Positions 60,876-64,000 of a DNA stretch of 64,000 nt are shown in pieces. The stretch is from Pacificispira sp040217575 (GTDB lineage Bacteria; Pseudomonadota; Alphaproteobacteria; UBA8366; Aestuariispiraceae), in assembly GCA_040217575.1 (NCBI GenBank), contig JAVJPW010000001.1, forward strand, positions 186,001-250,000, given 5' to 3'. Under the pieces are notes generated by a model that saw nothing but the letters and a program-made list of their open reading frames with translations, was not told the DNA's origin and did no database searches. The first letter of the stretch is position 1, and each line of letters starts with the position of its first letter. The translations under genes and the position numbers were made by a program.

Positions 60876-61976
60876 ATGATTACGCGCAGAACACTGATCT
60901 CGAGTGCCCTTGCCGTACCGCTACTGCCCATGGCCGCGAAGTTCGCAGGGGCGTCCGAAAGACTTGTGAACGAAGCAATCGATGCAGGCGAGACCGAGAT
61001 TATCCTTGCCGGCGGAACGGGTGGCTATGGCGAAATGGTTCGCAAGCACTTCCTTGACCCCTTCTCCGAGGAAACCGGCATCAACATCGTTGAGGACGGC
61101 GGATTCTACGGCGAGAAACTCGCGAAGCTCAAGGCGATGGCGGAAGTCGGAAGCTTCGAGTGGGACATGGTTACTCTCTCGGCCGACCACTTGGTTGAGC
61201 AAAACGCTCAACATCTCCAAGACCTAGGAAGTTGCGGCCAGATTCCGAACGTGGCAACGAACGGTGTCGCTGGGTCTTGCCTTCAGTACGGTGTCCTGTT
61301 TGATATCGGCGGTGGGGTCATGGCCTACAATTCCGACGAATTCCAGGGTGCGGGACGGCAGCCGTCGAGTTGGGCGGATTTCTGGGATGTGGATACCTTT
61401 CCGGGACCGCGTGCCCTGCCGGACATTGGAACACCGTGGTGGCCGATGATCGCTGCACTCACGGCAGACGGCGTAAACGCGAGCGACCTGTTTCCGCTGG
61501 ACTTCGATCATGCATTCGCAAAGCTGGACGAGATCAAGCCGCACGTGAGCGTCTGGTGGAGAAGCGGAGATCAGAGCCAGCAGATTTGGCGCTCTGGCGA
61601 GGTCGTCATGGCACAAATGTATGCGGGCCGCGCGATGGGCCTGAGAAACGAAGGGATGCCGGTTGGCGTTTCGTGGAATGGAGTCCCGCTCGATGCGGCT
61701 GCATGGTGTGTCTTGAAGGAAGCCAGGAGCCCGAGAGCATCGCTCGCGCTGTTGAACTACATGTACACACGTCCGGAAGCACACGCCGCATTCGCGGCCG
61801 AGAGCGGCGGTGTGACAGCCATGAAGGATGCATTCGACCTTCTGGAGCCATCGGCCCAAGAGGTTGCCGCTACCAATCCCGACAATTGGGATCAAATCGT
61901 ACAGATCGATCGCGGCTGGCTGGGACAAAACCACGACGCGATACTAGAGCAGTGGACAACTTGGGTAGCCAGCTGA
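60876..61976 (+). CDS. ABC transporter substrate-binding protein, PotD family (Tat-exported)
   Basis: The 366-residue periplasmic protein has a twin-arginine-type signal (TRRTLISSALAVPLLP) and a spermidine/putrescine-binding fold (LAGGTGGYGEMVRKHF, GVMAYNSDEF, WWRSGDQSQQIWRSGEVVMAQMYAG). It is separated by the amidohydrolase gene from the permeases but belongs to the same operon. The ligand is probably an amine or small amide-bearing compound. Confidence 0.92.
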   Translation: MITRRTLISSALAVPLLPMAAKFAGASERLVNEAIDAGETEIILAGGTGGYGEMVRKHFLDPFSEETGINIVEDGGFYGEKLAKLKAMAEVGSFEWDMVTLSADHLVEQNAQHLQDLGSCGQIPNVATNGVAGSCLQYGVLFDIGGGVMAYNSDEFQGAGRQPSSWADFWDVDTFPGPRALPDIGTPWWPMIAALTADGVNASDLFPLDFDHAFAKLDEIKPHVSVWWRSGDQSQQIWRSGEVVMAQMYAGRAMGLRNEGMPVGVSWNGVPLDAAAWCVLKEARSPRASLALLNYMYTRPEAHAAFAAESGGVTAMKDAFDLLEPSAQEVAATNPDNWDQIVQIDRGWLGQNHDAILEQWTTWVAS

Positions 61977-62043
61977 ATAGTCTCGGAAACGGTGTCGGGT
62001 CCATTTCGGGTCTGGCACCGTCCGATTCTTTGGATTCAAGCTA

Positions 62044-63549
62044 TTGAAACGCCGCGTTGTCATTGGTGGGCTTTTCCATGAAGGGAACAGCTTCAGCTCG
62101 GTCGTCACGCGCGACGACTTTTTTTCAACGGTAAGAGGCCACGCCGTCGCTGAGAAGGCTGCGTCGTCCATGTCGGCCCTTGGCGGTGCCTACAGAGTGT
62201 TCGTGGAAAAGCGTGTCGAAGTTATCCCATCGGTTTCGGCCGTCGCGTCACCCGGAGGACCAGTCTGCGATAACTTTTTTCGAAATTACACGGACGAGGT
62301 CCTGAACGTCATCAGAAGCAACGAACCCGATGGGGTCTACCTGGACCTTCACGGGGCGATGGTGACCGAAACCATTGATGATCCGGAAGGCGAACTCCTA
62401 GAAGCGATCCGAGCGATCGTGGGCGATGAAGTCCCGGTGGCGATCAGTCTCGACCTGCACGCATATGTCACCGATCGCATGCTGGAGAACGCGGACATCA
62501 TAGTCGCGTGCAAAGAAAATCCTCACACGGACTACCACTTGGCCGGCGCAAAAGCATCGCGTTTGTTGTTCCGGGCGATTGAGCAGGATGCCTTTCCAAC
62601 ACATGCCTGCACGACGATACCACTTATCATCGGTTCAAAAATGGGTACAGGAAGCGGGCCCCTTCGGTTGATCCACAAGTATGCGCGAAGGGCCCAAAGT
62701 GAGAACTCAGCCGTTCTGGACATCTCAATATTCAACACCACCTCCCTGGTCGATGTTGAGGGAGCAGGACAATCCGTTACCGTCACAACGGACAACGACC
62801 CAGAACTCGCATCGACACTTTCGGTAGAGCTCGCCAAGAAGTTATGGAGTTTGCGCGATCAATTTTCGCCAGACTTCAAGGACCTGGACGCGCTGCTTCA
62901 CGCCTTGTCAGCAAATAGGTTGTCTCGGCCCCTTGTAGTTGGCGACCAAGGAGATCGCGTGCTGGCTGGGGCGCCAGGAGACGGGATGTTCATTGCCAAA
63001 ACCATCCTAAACCAATATCCAAACCTGAGGGCTTTGGTGCCGGTTACCGATCCGGAAGCCGTGGCGCTGGCGGTTAGTCATGCTGTTGGGAGTCGCTTGA
63101 AGCTTACTGTCGGAGGCAAGCTGTCTGAGGGCCAGAGCGGATTACAAGGAACTTGGGAGATTGTGAAAACCGGCGACGGGAACTTCATACATAGGGGGCC
63201 ATACCTCGCGAAAGAGCCAGCCCGTATGGGAAGGACTGTTCTACTGCGGTGGCGAAACCTCACACTTCTCGTTACAGAACAGCCGGCATTTTCCCAAGAC
63301 CCGGAGGCATTCGAGAGCCAGGGTGCCGCTATCGCTGACTACGATGTCATCGTATCGAAGTCAGGCTATCACTTTACACTCTCGTTCGCCGGTCTAGCGG
63401 AGTGCGTAGTCGCCGACACTCCAGGCATCTCCAACTACAAGCCGGGAAACCTGCCATATAGGAAGCGCCTAGGATGCTACCCCGAGGTTGATGTGACAGG
63501 AAACGCAGCTTTCCATACCTGGCCACCCGATCCCACAGAGAGGCGTTAA
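62044..63549 (+). CDS. M81-family metallopeptidase (MlrC/microcystinase-like)
   Basis: The 501-residue protein matches the M81 family: GLFHEGNSFS at the N-terminus, YLDLHGAMV, SLDLHAYVTDRM and CKENPHTDYHLAG, with His/Asp metal ligands, then the second domain GDQGDRVLAGAPGDG. The start is a TTG with GGA nine bases upstream. The founding member finishes degradation of a cyclic peptide toxin, but most members sit in amine/amide catabolic clusters like this one. Hydrolysis of an amide of the imported compound is a guess. Confidence 0.9.
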   Translation: MKRRVVIGGLFHEGNSFSSVVTRDDFFSTVRGHAVAEKAASSMSALGGAYRVFVEKRVEVIPSVSAVASPGGPVCDNFFRNYTDEVLNVIRSNEPDGVYLDLHGAMVTETIDDPEGELLEAIRAIVGDEVPVAISLDLHAYVTDRMLENADIIVACKENPHTDYHLAGAKASRLLFRAIEQDAFPTHACTTIPLIIGSKMGTGSGPLRLIHKYARRAQSENSAVLDISIFNTTSLVDVEGAGQSVTVTTDNDPELASTLSVELAKKLWSLRDQFSPDFKDLDALLHALSANRLSRPLVVGDQGDRVLAGAPGDGMFIAKTILNQYPNLRALVPVTDPEAVALAVSHAVGSRLKLTVGGKLSEGQSGLQGTWEIVKTGDGNFIHRGPYLAKEPARMGRTVLLRWRNLTLLVTEQPAFSQDPEAFESQGAAIADYDVIVSKSGYHFTLSFAGLAECVVADTPGISNYKPGNLPYRKRLGCYPEVDVTGNAAFHTWPPDPTERR

Positions 63550-63567
63550 CTAAAGAGAGAGGTCAAT

Positions 63568-63606
63568 GTGACCGTCTTTCACCCGCAAGCGCGATCCGTA
63601 GCTTAA
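63568..63606 (+). pseudogene. Start of a truncated next gene in the amine operon
   Basis: A strong AGAGAGAGG site (63553-63561) leads to a GTG at 63568 that opens a frame of only 12 codons (TVFHPQARSVA) before TAA at 63604. It lies 18 bases after the M81 stop, where a further operon gene would be expected. Sequence character changes immediately afterwards, so the gene was probably cut off at the island border. Confidence 0.4.
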
Positions 63607-64000
63607 GTCAGCGCCGATTCTGTCCAAGGACTGGGGAGTAGCTCACAGACTGAGTTTCTACAGGTGAAAAATTGGCCCGCGATCGGGTGTTTCCCATACT
63701 GCACGTTATGAAGGTTGTAGATTTGCATAAGCGACATCCGAATTGCCTGCCAGTGACGAGCCGCATTTGCCCTCAAAAACACTGTTTTAAAACGATACTT
63801 CAGTTTCGCTATTCGTTGACTTCCGCATGCCGGTACAGGCGAAGTGCGTTTTCCGAAGATTGATAAGTTTGTCGTCTTTATTGAGTGCGTATTGGTTTCG
63901 TTTCGCCGAGTGTTTCTACTGTTCCTCTTATCCCTTGGCAAATTGCTATCTTCAGCACAATTCTAATGGTTTGCTTACTCCAAGGGCGACGGGAATCGGA
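63607..64000. other. Right-hand stretch without a recognised gene; contains the right direct repeat
   Basis: These 394 AT-richer bases hold no gene I can support. ATCGGGT at 63682-63688 and CACGTTATGAAGG at 63702-63714 repeat the blocks at 51639-51667. A minus-strand frame (63603-63941) containing QIYNLHNVQYGKHP covers the repeat; it looks like a possible remnant of a mobile-element gene but I cannot name it. Confidence 0.4.

Noticed and set aside
1..64000. CRISPR arrays, rRNA and tRNA genes
   Set aside because: No regularly spaced repeats and no rRNA or cloverleaf-like sequence ending in a T-arm consensus were seen at any border, including the edges of the mobile region. A covariance-model scan would be decisive.

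Overview
The window looks like chromosome of a GC-rich alphaproteobacterium, most likely a marine Rhodospirillales-type heterotroph. This is inferred from gene content and protein style: a glycine-riboswitch gcvTHP operon, TRAP transporters, protocatechuate and gallate-type catabolism, a ScfR-like regulator beside a Liv-type transporter, and several FCD-type GntR regulators. No rRNA, tRNA or CRISPR array was recognised.

Layout. 0-5.3 kb: end of a lipoprotein-like gene, then a promoter, tandem glycine riboswitch, terminator and gcvT-gcvH-gcvP (glycine cleavage). 5.4-9.1 kb: an overlapping operon of a zinc-ribbon-rich protein with a GGDEF-like tail (TackOD1-like), a QxxRW glycosyltransferase and an HlyD-like protein. 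This looks like a compact synthase-type polysaccharide exporter and is the best candidate here for an undescribed system. 9.2-16.1 kb: a GntR regulator with two identical palindromic operators, a large uncharacterised protein possibly of M29-peptidase fold, a TRAP transporter and an enolase-superfamily racemase/cycloisomerase, ending in a severed piece of a second DctM. 16-20.8 kb (minus strand): TenA, an FMN 2-hydroxy-acid oxidase, PcaG/PcaH and a Rieske oxygenase. 21-22.6 kb: copper delivery (DUF2946-like, PCuAC, Sco). 22.6-32 kb: LigJ, a DUF1932 dehydrogenase, LigK, an oxalomesaconate tautomerase, a VOC protein, a second TRAP system, a LigM/DesA-type O-demethylase and a GntR regulator. These genes fit O-methylated aromatic acids to gallate to 4-oxalomesaconate to pyruvate plus oxaloacetate. 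32-38.9 kb: nitroreductase, arylamine N-acetyltransferase, an SLC5-type transporter/histidine kinase hybrid with a small membrane protein and a receiver-only regulator, and a ScfR-like regulator. 39-44.4 kb: a five-gene Liv/urea-type ABC transporter with an intercistronic hairpin and a terminator.

44.4-51.7 kb is a mobile-element graveyard. It holds two IS6-family elements, a truncated third one, an IS3-family element with a clear 5-bp target duplication, stumps of a LivK-type and a PaiB-type gene, and an AT-richer cassette (FAD oxidoreductase, PhyH dioxygenase, GntR) enclosed by IS6-type ends. 51.8-63.6 kb is a catabolic island built round a GntR regulator with matching operators on both sides. 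Leftward run a class III aminotransferase, a ThDP enzyme and an SDR. Rightward run a PotABCD-type ABC transporter, an amidohydrolase and an M81 (MlrC-like) peptidase. The likely theme is import and breakdown of an amine or amide whose identity cannot be read from sequence. Similar short direct repeats lie at both island borders, and a gene start is cut off at the right end.
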